From assembly GCA_030062745.1 (NCBI GenBank), contig CP099850.1, forward strand, positions 6,200,001-6,264,000: a stretch of 64,000 nt of DNA, read 5' to 3'. The DNA comes from Capitulum mitella (Eukaryota; Arthropoda; Thecostraca; Pollicipedomorpha; Pollicipedidae). The number at the start of each line of letters is the position of its first letter. The stretch's first letter is position 1. This document shows positions 35,721-45,084 of the stretch, piece after piece. The position numbers and the translations under genes were made by a program. The notes beneath the pieces are model-generated. The model was not told where the DNA came from. It worked only from the letters and a program-made list of their open reading frames with translations, and searched no databases.

Positions 35721-36215
35721 TGAAATGATGCATCGACATGACCGTTTGGCAGTGGTGGGCGGCATCACTTTAACAATGGTGCCGTGGACTCTGGTTAAAA
35801 ATCAATGGTGCGGCATGAAAGCGTGGCCGAGGGTAATGAACCCCACCGCGCGTCGCTCATGTTTAAAAATACAGGACAATATTGGCATGAAGCCATCTTA
35901 ACAACCTAGAATTTTGGCCCAAAAACTATTGTGAGCTTTGTTATAACTTGATATATGGAAGAACCAATTTTTCTTTTTCGAATGTGCATTCTTTGTCCCT
36001 TCAGATTTTAGTAATTGATGTGATTCCCTTTCCCTCACAGTACTGCACTTTTCTCCAGTCTTTTCTGTGTCTCCCAACAGCCCTCTCTACATTCCCGTCC
36101 AGTACAGACCCTGTCTCTTCACACACTCCACTCCGCCCTTCTGTCCAGTACAGACCGCATCTCTCCACTGCCCTTCCTCTCCACTCAGTCCTGTCTCTCT
36201 GCAGTCCATTCTGCC

Positions 36216-36485
36216 CATGCACGTAGCCGGGGGGGGGGGGGGCATGAAGGCCATGTCCCCCACCAATCCAAGGCGTCTGCACTACATATTTTAACGATTT
36301 TACAGAAATGCGGAATAGTGGATCATATATATGCTACAAAACCAAACATATGTTGTTTTCTGTGTGCTTAATATCAGGTTAATTACGTAGAATTGTTGTT
36401 TTTTCCTATAAATTTCATCATATGCCAGTGGCATACGACACAATTTGACACTTCCTCCCCCAGGAAAATCCCAGCTACGTGCCTG
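36216..36485 (+). mobile_element. hAT-type MITE, copy 2
   Basis: A 270-bp element homologous to 12885-13148. The left end is CATGCACGTAGCCGG and the right end, reversed, CAGGCACGTAGCTGGG. It is flanked by ATTCTGCC at 36208-36215 and ACTCTGCC at 36486-36493, an 8-bp target duplication with one mismatch. A run of 14 G follows the left end. No coding capacity. Confidence 0.8.
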
Positions 36486-37144
36486 ACTCTGCCCTGCGTG
36501 CGGCCTCCCGGGCCGGCTTCTCCCTTCCTCGCAGCGCCGCCGTCCAGCCGGGGTCGCCAGTGCCGCCGCCCGTTCCGGCCAGTTTTTACCCCCGGCTGAA
36601 TGGACCGGCCGGATGGCTTTTTCCCCGGCGGCCGCCGCCAGCCAGGCGCCAACGGCCGACCTAATATAACCAATAAAATCCAACTTATGTCCGGACGAAT
36701 GATGCGACTGTCGTCCTGCCGCGCGCGGCGGCCGCCGGTGATTGATGAGGCCGAGAGCGGTGTCGACGCTGAACTGGTCCGGCCGGGAGCGCTCCGCGCG
36801 CTGGACTGGCGTGGCCGAGCCTGCCGCGCGCCGCCTGCCATCAGCCCCTGAGTCTGACCAGCCCCTCCCAGCGGCCCGGGCTGGTCGGCCGCACGACGCA
36901 CGGATAGGATGGCTTCCTGTCGCGCGGCGAAGACTAGTTCCAATTGTGTATTATCCGTGACAGGTATGGATCAGGGTGGCAAGCAAAATTCGAATTATAT
37001 CAGATTTATTGCATTCCATTCGTTTCGAGAGCTAGGTGTCTTGATCACTGCATAGTGGAGAGCAATGGGAGAGGTAGAAAGAAAAATTCAGAGCAGATAT
37101 CGTTTTGAATTATTTGACCTAGCCTGGACAAAATCATCTACGCT

Positions 37145-37850
37145 ATAAATTAAGGCACTCCTATGGGGGTTTCACTGCCGGTGACGTCCAAGTCACTAAA
37201 TCATTTCTAGGATTAAATATGTCTGGTGGCTATACACGGGCCTCCAAAATCCTCTTGATGTGTTTGACAGCTTTCCTTTCAAGAATTTTTATTTCGTTCC
37301 ACATGGGCAAACGTTGGCATTTGTCGATGTGTATCACTATCGCGTTGGATGTGCGGTGATATTTTGCATCTCGTCTGTATTCCTGTAAACGTGTCTTCAC
37401 GCCTCGATTTGTTTCTTTTACGTATGTCTTACTGCATCCTGAGCACGGTATTTCATACACAAGAATGTTTGTGCAGTTTCCCCGAACCTCCATTGAATGT
37501 CATTGCTTCCTTGACGCCTACCAATTCTAACTTCTTTGCGATTTCGTTGGCTGGTTTTGAATATGGGGTCGACATACACATCGAATGTTTTTTTTTCTTC
37601 CCCGTCTGTCCAGTCCTGTTTCCGATTTGCTCTCACTTTTTCTTCAGTTTAATCAACAAGCCCTTTGGGTACTTCAGCTGGGCAAATGTTTTAAAATTGT
37701 GCCGGATTTCTTCTGCCGAGTACTTGTCGTCACATATCGTAAATGTTCTAAAAATCTATCACTATTCCACTCTTAACCCAGTCACTATGAGCTAAACAAA
37801 TGGACATAGTCCTCCTTGTTGGGTGGTTTCCTGTGCACCTCAAACTTAAC
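37145..37850 (-). pseudogene. Penelope-like element, - copy: linker and GIY-YIG endonuclease
   Basis: On the - strand, VYEIPCSGCSKTYVKETNRG followed by VKTRLQEYRRDAK near 37375-37465 fits the endonuclease core, in which the tyrosines and the arginine of GIY-YIG-type enzymes sit. SNAIVIHIDKCQRLP and EIKILERKAVKHIKRILEA follow. Upstream, shifted frames hold the lysine-rich linker and the start of the polymerase C-terminal part. The reading breaks at about 37850, where unrelated DNA is inserted. Confidence 0.75.
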
Positions 37851-39170
37851 CCGGCACAGCCTGGCATGTTTTTGTGCCCGCGACCGAATGAGGATGTCAA
37901 AAAAACCCTGCTGTCTCAAGATGACAGCGTCGTATCTGGACCGATCTACTGCCAATCGATAATCCTGAGTCTTGCAATTCAGGAAATGCTATATTAACCC
38001 TGATCACCGGACTGATGACGTCACAGGTCACGTAAAACGCTTAACAACAAGCCCGTTAGGTACTTCAGCTTGGCAAATGTTTCAGAAATGCTCGTCAGAA
38101 AGACGACGTCGAAAAAACTAACACCGGTGCGTACATCATATCATCGGCGATAGTGGTTTTAGAGCCCTCATATCGATATCAAACGAAAGGTTATGATATT
38201 CCGCCTCAGGGGCACGCCAAAATGTTAAAAAATATCTGGTCAAGCTCAACCAAGGTCAGGTGAAATACTGGTTTTACTTTACGTCTCAAAGATCGATACT
38301 GACTCGCAGCCGTGTAATGTACGTGGCAGAAACGGCTGAAGTGAAGCCTCCTAATGATCAGTTTTGCATTACCTGCTTTTCATCTAGTCAAGGGTAATCT
38401 AGGTCAGGTCAGGCAAGGTTGCATTACTCTTCCTGAAAAAGAACAATAAGTTCTCGCCGGGATTCTTAGCTATACAGGACTGAAATGACATCTCGTGATA
38501 ATTAAATTTTCTCCACCTTCTTTTTATCGGCCCATTGTTAAGCCACGTCACTAATGATGGTCATTTTTCTTTTTTTTCTGACTACGAAAAATGATTGCTC
38601 TCTGCTGCTACTGAGCGAACTTCCACAGGCAATGTTGTATGTCACTTCGTTTTGACATGTACCCATGGCGTGACCTGACATGACCTCACGTTGCATATGG
38701 TAAACTTGCTAAGAGGCACTAATAGATTTGCTTGTCTGGCTTGAACGATGGGGAAGGTCAGCAGCAGCCACTTTTATCACCCACAATGTAACAGTCCAAC
38801 TGTCATCATGCATGTGACCTAGCATGACCTCTAATGTTGACGTGTCACGCTTGTATATCCTTTTGGGGACCGTTTCCTACATAAATCTAAATAAATCATT
38901 CATTATATTTGCGAATATAAAAAAATCATAATTGCACGCTCGAGGAGGCAAAAACATGCATGCAAAAGTTCACTTATGGCCTAAAATCTCCATGACCTGA
39001 CCTAGTATGGAAATAGTTTTGATGTCAGAATATGTTAAATTGATTGCTGAACAAATGCGGAAAATTTGGTTGGGCTGGCTTTAACGGTTCAGGAGTTATT
39101 CACGAAAAATCGAAGGGGTGTCCTATTTGACACCCCCAGGTGGTGGCGGGTTAATCGCCGTACTTGCTTT
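37851..39170. mobile_element. Insertion within the - strand Penelope-like copy
   Basis: The polymerase text of the - copy stops after a CTCAAACTTAACCCG at 37840-37855 and resumes at TACAGGTGTCTAGAAATGGG near 39175. The roughly 1.3 kb between shows no coding frame but has several TGACCT/AGGTCA motifs and ends with the hairpin GGGGTGTC...GACACCCC (39116-39137). A piece at 38040-38085 repeats the Penelope linker of 37650-37700, so part of the insertion is a rearranged Penelope fragment. Confidence 0.55.
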
Positions 39171-39722
39171 CACTATACAGGTGTCTAGAAATGGGGTCTT
39201 GCCGTCATTTCCAGCTCAGCTGTAAACTGCACTTTCGTGTTGACCATGTCCAACAGGTTCATTTTTTTACCAGGTTTATATGTTTTGGAACTACAATCAA
39301 CACATCATCGACATATCGCATCCCTATTTGTTCTCTCACCATGATATCCAGGAAATGTTTACTGGGCTTAGAGGTGACCCCATAGCTAATCTTCTGTGTT
39401 GTATATACCCATCATCGTTGAATGTGAAACAGCCAGATTTCACGCAACGGGTTACGAGTGCCATGTACTGGTCCTTGGGTAAAGGTAAACTGTCTTCTAT
39501 GGAGTCTACGACGCTGCTTATGGCGTCTGTAGCTCCCTCCACTGGGACATTTGTAAACAGAGACTTTATATCAAAGTTTGCCAGTTTCGCGTCTAACGCG
39601 TCGACTTCTTTTAGCCCATCCATCATTTGTGCTGTGTTCTTGAAATGGCTTTTGCTGATTTGGCCTAGAGCGGCTGTCAGAGGCTTCGCCAACACCTTCG
39701 CTAACCTGTGGGGGACACTGCC
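39171..39722 (-). pseudogene. Penelope-like element, - copy: reverse transcriptase
   Basis: On the - strand, an open stretch contains SVPHRLAKVLAKPLT, LANFDIKSLFTNVPVEGA and LAMGSPLSP, the conserved fingers and palm motifs of Penelope-like reverse transcriptases. A shifted frame then gives MRYVDDVLIVVPK, so the catalytic YVDD is present at 39304-39315. The polymerase N-terminus is missing at the junction with the other copy. Confidence 0.85.
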
Positions 39723-40534
39723 GATTCGCGAAACTGGCAAGCTTTGATGTCTCTGTTTACAAACGCCGCGATAGAAGGAGCACGCCATACGCCATACGTC
39801 ATAACCAGCGTCATAGATTTCATACAAGACAGTTTTCCTTTACCAGACCAGTGCATGACACTCGTGATCAGCTGTATGAAATCTGGCTGTTTCACAATCA
39901 ACGATGACGAGCATATACAACACAGCGGATTAGCTATGGGGTCACCTCTAAGTCAGGTAGCAGTGTGCCTGTGCATGGAAAATTTCGAAGAGCCACATTT
40001 CCCGGATATCATGGGAAGAGAAAACATATGGATGCGCAAACCTGATAGAAAAAGTGAACCTGTTGAACATGGTCAACACGAAAGTGCTGTTTACAGTTGA
40101 GCTGGGAAATGACGGCAAGATCCCATTTCTAGACACATGTGTATTGATAACAGGCACGGGGATTAAGTTTAAGGTGCACAGGAAACCTAAAAAGGAGCAC
40201 TACGTCCACTTTTATTCAGCTTATAGTGACCGGGTCAAGAGTGCAATAGTGATAGGGTTCTTTTGGAGGGCATTTAGGAAATGTGATGACTAGTACCTGG
40301 CAGAAGAAATCCGGCACGTTTTTGGAACATTTGCCCAGCTGAAGTGCCCAAAGGGCTTGTCAATTAAACTGAAGGAAAAGGCGGAACCAATGGGAAACAA
40401 GACTGCACAGACAGGCAAGAAAAAGAAGCATTCGCTGTGGATATCAATCCCACATTCAAAACCAGCCGACGCAATCGCAAAGAAGTTAGAATCGGTAGGA
40501 GTCAAGGAAGCAACGACTTCGAGACAGAATATCA
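39723..40534 (+). pseudogene. Penelope-like element, + copy: reverse transcriptase without catalytic YVDD
   Basis: The + copy begins in the middle of the palm with LASFDV-SLFTN and LAMGSPLSQVAVC. At about 40034 the text passes directly from the residues before YVDD to those after it, so about 40 bases present in the - copy are missing. It continues in shifted frames through ELGNDGKIPFLDTCV and KVHRKPKKEHYVHFYSAYS to LAEEIRHVF and the lysine-rich linker at 40320-40530. It cannot encode an active polymerase. Confidence 0.85.
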
Positions 40535-40840
40535 GTGACAAGGAGGTTCATGGGGGGGAACTGCACAAACAGTGTCGTGTATGAAATCCCGCGCTCAGAC
40601 GTACGTAGTAGAAACAAGTCGAGGCGTGAAAACACGCATACATGCAGACGAGATGTAAAATGTCACCGCATATCCAAGGCGATAGTGCTACACATCGACG
40701 AATGCCACCATTTGCCCATGTGGAACGAACCAAAAATTCTGGAAAGGAAAGCTGGCAAACAGATTAGGAGGATTTTGGGAGCCGCGCATATAGCCACCAG
40801 AGACGCGTTTAATTCTAGAAGTGGTTTCGTGTCGTGAGCA
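40535..40840 (+). pseudogene. Penelope-like element, + copy: GIY-YIG endonuclease
   Basis: GGNCTNSVVYEIPRSD, RRENTHTCRRDVKCHR, SKAIVLHIDECHHLPMWNE and PKILERKAGKQIRRIL appear in one frame. They align with the - copy residue by residue, but the region of the first conserved cysteine and tyrosine (SGCSKTYV in the other copy) is shortened. The frame runs on to a stop at 40837. Confidence 0.8.
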
Positions 40841-40969
40841 TCATCGGTAGTAAAACTCCCCATAGGAGTGTCTTAATTTATAGCGTACGTAATTTTATCC
40901 AAGTTATGTCCAATAATTTGAAACGATGTCTGCTTTGGGATTTTCTTTCCACCCCTCTGACTGCTCTCC

Positions 40970-41025
40970 ACTCAGCAGTGATGAAGGCATCTTGCTGTCG
41001 AAACATATGCTGTACATCTGACACA
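40970..41025 (+). other. Hammerhead-like motif near the 3' end of the + Penelope copy
   Basis: GTGATGA at 40978-40984 and CGAAAC at 40999-41004 flank a short stretch that can form a small stem (GGCA with TGCT, one wobble). Penelope-like elements are known to carry hammerhead ribozyme motifs in their terminal regions. The first core base is G instead of C, so this copy is probably inactive. A more decayed version lies on the - strand at 37017-37055. Confidence 0.35.
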
Positions 41026-41571
41026 ATTTGAATTCTGCTTGTCACCTTGATCCATTAAACCCATGGTCGCTCATGGTGAGGCACATTTATTGCATTTATT
41101 ATATGCTTTCAGCTTCATGTGCTAGGCATCGTTTAAATGTGGAGGCATGTTCGATGCAGCCCTTCATTTCTGAAAAAATCCTATCCCTACAAGCAATAAT
41201 TTACTACTGTGTAGATAACCCTTCTTTAAACAACATAAATTATATGATACCTCGCAATAACTTCAACTTTCCCAGACGTGCTCGAATCTTCTCCATGTAG
41301 ACTTCCTACAAGTTGCCTACTGGTGATTATACCACCATAGCCACGACCAAGCAAGCCAGTTGAACACCCCACTCTGAATGTTCGGAACCTATCCATCACA
41401 ACTTCGTTCCACCTCATACGTCCGGCACGTGTACCGCCACGGCTTCATGTCGTCGCCACCGGAACTAGCCGGAACTAGACCCGATGTTCGTCGGCACGGA
41501 CCGGCATAACGACTGGCCATCAGCCGAAGGTCAGGAGCCTTCCGGCCGAAGTCGGCTGCCGACTGTTTGCG

Positions 41572-41687
41572 CTGTAGGGACAGGAGGCCGGGTGTTAGCT
41601 CTGTAGGGACAGGAGGCCGGGTGTTAGCTCTGTAGGGACAGGAGGCCGGGTGTTAGCTCGGTAGGGGCGTGAGGCCGGTGTTAGCTC
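41572..41687 (+). repeat. 29-bp minisatellite, about 3.9 copies
   Basis: Units start CTGTAGGGACAGGAGGCCGG at 41572, 41601 and 41630 and a diverged one at 41659. The first three are identical or nearly so. Confidence 0.95.
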
Positions 41688-41929
41688 GGTTTCAGCTCGG
41701 CCGGGACAGGAGGCCGTGCTTGGCGTGATTAATGTCTTTCCGCTCGCGGCTCGATACGGGGATTAATCCTCGTGACTGGTCGCCGCGCAGAAGGCGATTG
41801 CCCGGTTCATTAGAGGCCGTGTCCCGCACCCGAACTGCCGGGCAGGAACAGACTTTCCCGAGACTCGGGAGTCGCGGTCACCCCGGCTGGGCCGGGTGTT
41901 GCTGCCTCTGAGGTCACGACCTAATGAAG

Positions 41930-42820
41930 TCAAAAATGGTTTATGTTTGCTTCATACGCCTGGGGAAGGTACCGGCCTTTCGGTGGAAGGAGGAAATAAA
42001 AACAACCTTGTTTTCTCGAGTGACCCTTTTTACGTATAAAAGTGGGGATATATACAAGGCTCAATGCTTCGGCGCGAGGCCGTCTTGGGAAGTGAGATGT
42101 CCTAGCGCAGACACAACGAGTCTCAGGCTCAATGTATCGAACTCAACGTTTCCGGCGCAGTGTACTACATGAAAAATACGTGTTGTATTTTTATGTTCCT
42201 ATGTATAAAAGGCCTCTGCCGAGATGCTGAACGTTGCTCTTAATTCCTTCCCTGTCTCAGGTCACGGTCATGACTAAGTACACTGGTAAGGAACATGCAG
42301 TGTTAGTTGTAGCGAGGACGCGCCAACAGTTAACGGCTCATACAAATTCCGATTCGGAAATGCTCTCCCGAAATTCGGAATTATTAGAATTTTTTACAAC
42401 TCACCAAAAAGCGGGGGCCATAGCAGCCACCGCTAAAAAGAACTGATTCCCTAGCTCGCGCCGGTTTTGCTTTCAGCTTCGCCACGCACATCTTAGCGGC
42501 TTTCCCCGTGTTCCAAAGCCCCAATCCGTTGAAACTGCGACTCGGCGATGCCTGCTTGGTATCTCAATGTTATGCGAGAGACAACGGACGTCTTCTTAAC
42601 TCGTGTCGTGACTCCCAGCACGTTCAATCAAGTTTCATCGATCACCGTTAGTGCTCGTTAAAGGACCGTTTGGAAAACACTACCAGATTTACGACCCCGT
42701 CTCTTGATGACATCGAAAAAAAATTGATTGGTTTGATACCGCAGAAGCCGTACGAGTGCAGTGATAACAGACACGCCAGATCTGTTCAACCGGATGATCA
42801 CGAGTATTTCGGTCCAGTTC
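41930..42820. other. No recognisable feature
   Basis: Mixed composition, with no family motif in the frames (longest 82 codons at 41924-42172). It is unrelated to the neighbouring tandem arrays. Confidence 0.35.
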
Positions 42821-42829
42821 TGTCACGTC

Positions 42830-43115
42830 GTTCCGTCATCCCGTTAGTACCGGGCCGTCAAGCGTCAGAGCATTCTGTCACCTCCTTGGTACCGACCGTC
42901 ACCCTTTAGGTCGTTCCGCCAACCCGTTAGTATTGAGCATCGCCGTTTAAGTCGCTCTGTCACCCCGTTAGTACCGACCGCCACCCGTTAGGCCGTTCCG
43001 TCATCCCGTTAGATACTGGCTGTCACCCCATTCAAACCGTCCGTCACCCCGTTAGGCCCAACCGTCACCCGTTACACAGTCCTGCCGCCCATTAGGCCCG
43101 ACTGTCACCCGTTCA
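42830..43115 (+). repeat. Degenerate tandem repeat around CGTCACCCCGTTAG
   Basis: CCGTCACCCCGTTAGG-like units recur at irregular spacing of about 20 to 30 bases, with variants ATCCCGTTAG and CACCCGTTAGGCC. The array grades into unique GC-rich DNA before exon 4. Confidence 0.75.
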
Positions 43116-43327
43116 GCGGTACCCTGAGCTGGCTGGGCCGGATTCCTGCCCGGACCCGGCCAGCCGTCGCGAGCGCCCGACCCGTCCCGGCCCGGCCGGG
43201 CCCAGTCAGATTTACCGCCCATAATTGAAACTGATCTGGCGCGATACGTCCACTCTGGCCGGCACGTGCATAAACCAACCAGCGGGACCTCAGCCGGCCA
43301 GATAAGCCTGTCCGGTGACGAACGGCG

Positions 43328-43474
43328 GGGAGGGACGGCCAGCAGGGACGTGCTGATTTACACCCGGCAGACATCGGGCAGAGGGCAGGACTGGGCGGCT
43401 GGGAGGGAAGGCCACTAGGGATGTGCTGATTTACACCCCGGCAGACATCGGGCAAAGGGCAGGACTGGACGGCT
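43328..43474 (+). repeat. 73/74-bp direct repeat, two copies
   Basis: GGGAGGGA at 43328 and 43401 starts two copies that share GTGCTGATTTACACCC, GGCAGACATCGGGCA and GGGCAGGACTGG. It lies about 150 bases upstream of the homeodomain exon. Confidence 0.95.
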
Positions 43475-43620
43475 GGGAGGGGGCACCACGCTTCCTGATC
43501 TGCATAGGGGAGAGAGAACGCCCTCAGGCGCCAGACGTCTCGCTGATACCTCGGGCTGTGGAGCCATGAGCCCTGGAACGTGTGTCGCGTGTGTCTGACA
43601 AGGACTGCTGCCCCCGGCAG

Positions 43621-43934
43621 GTACGGCGCCCCTTACGACCTGGCGGCCAGGAGAAAGAACGCCACCCGCGAGTCAACTGGCACTCTCAAGGCCTGGCTGA
43701 ACGAGCACAAGAAGAACCCTTACCCGACCAAGGGCGAGAAAATCATGCTGGCCATCATCACCAAGATGACGCTGACCCAGGTGTCCACGTGGTTCGCCAA
43801 CGCCCGGCGGCGGCTGAAGAAGGAGAACAAGATGACCTGGGAGCCGAAAAACAAGACCGAGTCGGACGAAGAGGCAGACGATAACGCCGCGGCCAAGGAC
43901 AAAACGGACAAGGACGAAACGGACGGCGAGAAAG
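43621..43934 (+). CDS. ara/caup: Iroquois homeobox protein, exon 4 (homeodomain)
   Basis: Codes for residues 141-244. [19 protein letters not shown] leads into a TALE homeodomain at about 149-211. The extra three residues between helices 1 and 2 include PYP (173-175). Helix 3 carries [14 protein letters not shown] (197-210), with alanine at position 50 and asparagine at 51, as in all Iroquois proteins. The rest is an acidic/lysine-rich tail (DEEADD and [13 protein letters not shown]). The homeodomain binds DNA in the nucleus. The acceptor is GGCAG at 43616-43620 and the donor GTCAGT at 43935. The phase changes from 2 to 1. Confidence 0.98.
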
Positions 43935-44243
43935 GTCAGTGTGGTTCTGGCAACTACGACTTCGTGCCGAAGAGCACGCAGTTTCAGTACCTTAATTCTC
44001 GTAGCCGATGAATAACTTGTTACAGCGGTGTGGGCGGTCTGTTTAGGAAATACATGTGGCCATTTTTGCTGCACTGAAAACAGATTGTGTTAGTCTGCTT
44101 CTTGCATGCTTTCACCATTTATCTCTGCGCAGCGTCTTCTGCTTGAATGCTTGGCCATTACTGATAATGTTAGCATTTTGATAACATGTAATAAACCTGT
44201 ATCGGCAATTAATTTCATGGCATGTAACTCATTATTATCACAG
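43935..44243 (+). other. Intron 4
   Basis: 309 bases, AT-richer than the exons, with acceptor TTATTATCACAG. Exons on both sides keep the frame: the last G of exon 4 and AT of exon 5 make an aspartate codon. Confidence 0.92.
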
Positions 44244-45084
44244 ATTCGGCCATCAGCAACGACGCCAGCGACGGCTTGTCCCCGCTGGCCAGGGCCGAGG
44301 TCAAGTCGGAGACGCTCTCGCCGGGTGCCGACTGGAAGGACAAGCCGCTGGACGAGTGCGGTGACTCGCAGAAGCCCAAGATCTGGTCGCTGGCCGACAC
44401 GGCCGTCTGCAAGACGCCGCCGCCGGCCGTCGCCTGGTCGGCCGACCGGCTGCCGGCGCACACGGCCGCCACCACCTTCCCGTTGCCGCCCACCATCGCC
44501 CCGGGCGGCGCGCCGTTCGGCCGCTACTCGCACCAGTCCCAGTCCCAGTCCCAGTCCCAGTCGCAGTCCCAGCCGCAGTCGCAGTCGCAATCGCAATCGT
44601 CACCCGCGGCCGGCTCCGCCTCGGGCTACCACCACAGCTCGGCCGGCGGCGGCGCCGCCTACTCCTCCGTGGCGACCGGCTCGGGCGGCGGCGGTGGCGG
44701 CGGCGGCTACGGCGGCATGGCAGCGCCGCCCCCACCCAGTCTGTCAGCCGCTGGCGGAGCGTACGGCGACGCGCCGACCGACACGCCGCCGCAGACGCCG
44801 CCCAGCGCCAAGCTGGGACAGCTGAGCGCGCTCAGCAAGCTGGCGCAGCTCAACGGCGGTGGCCTGAACTTCGGCGGCAGCCAATACTCGAGCTCGCTGG
44901 GCTCGGGGCGGCTGTCGACGCTGGAGCGGCGGCCGGACGTGTACCAGACGCAGCTGTCCGGCCAGCAGCAGCACCATCACCACCACCTCCAGCAGCAGCA
45001 GCACGTCCAGCAGGCGCAGCAGACGGTGCGGCAACAGATGTCCGTCGAGATGAGCCCGTACGCTGCCGCTGCCGCCTACAAAGA
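44244..45084 (+). CDS. ara/caup: Iroquois homeobox protein, exon 5 (Iro box and low-complexity tail)
   Basis: Codes for residues 245-524 plus two bases. KPKIWSLADTA at 288-298 is the Iro box, a short motif diagnostic for the class. Around it are acidic and proline-rich stretches, then FGRY, a run of serine-glutamine pairs (44534-44599), polyglycine (44682-44710), and glutamine/histidine runs (44965-45020). It ends SPYAAAAAYK and GA. The strong donor GTGAGT at 45085-45090 overlaps an in-frame stop TGA at 45086-45088, so an unspliced or retained form would end here after one more residue, at 525 residues. Confidence 0.93.
44534..44599 (+). repeat. Coding CAGTCC repeat (Ser-Gln run)
   Basis: CAGTCC and CAGTCG hexamers code for alternating glutamine and serine inside exon 5. 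The hexamers differ at third positions only and with one CCG. Such runs tend to change length. Confidence 0.9.

Larger units (their letters stand above)
36962..41058. mobile_element. Head-to-head pair of Penelope-like retroelements
   Basis: Two Penelope-like copies face away from a junction near 39722. The - strand copy runs down to about 36962 and the + strand copy up to about 41058. The outer ends are inverted versions of each other: left GGATCAGGGTGGCAAGCA and right TGCTTGTCACCTTGATCC. Both copies carry reverse transcriptase and GIY-YIG endonuclease remnants, the combination that defines Penelope-like elements. Both lack the N-terminal part of the polymerase, and both are interrupted by stops and shifts. 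Confidence 0.8.

Noticed and set aside
44301..44825. Long frames in other phases over Iroquois exon 5
   Set aside because: Shadows of the GC-rich coding exon, with arginine/proline-rich low-complexity sequence and no homology.
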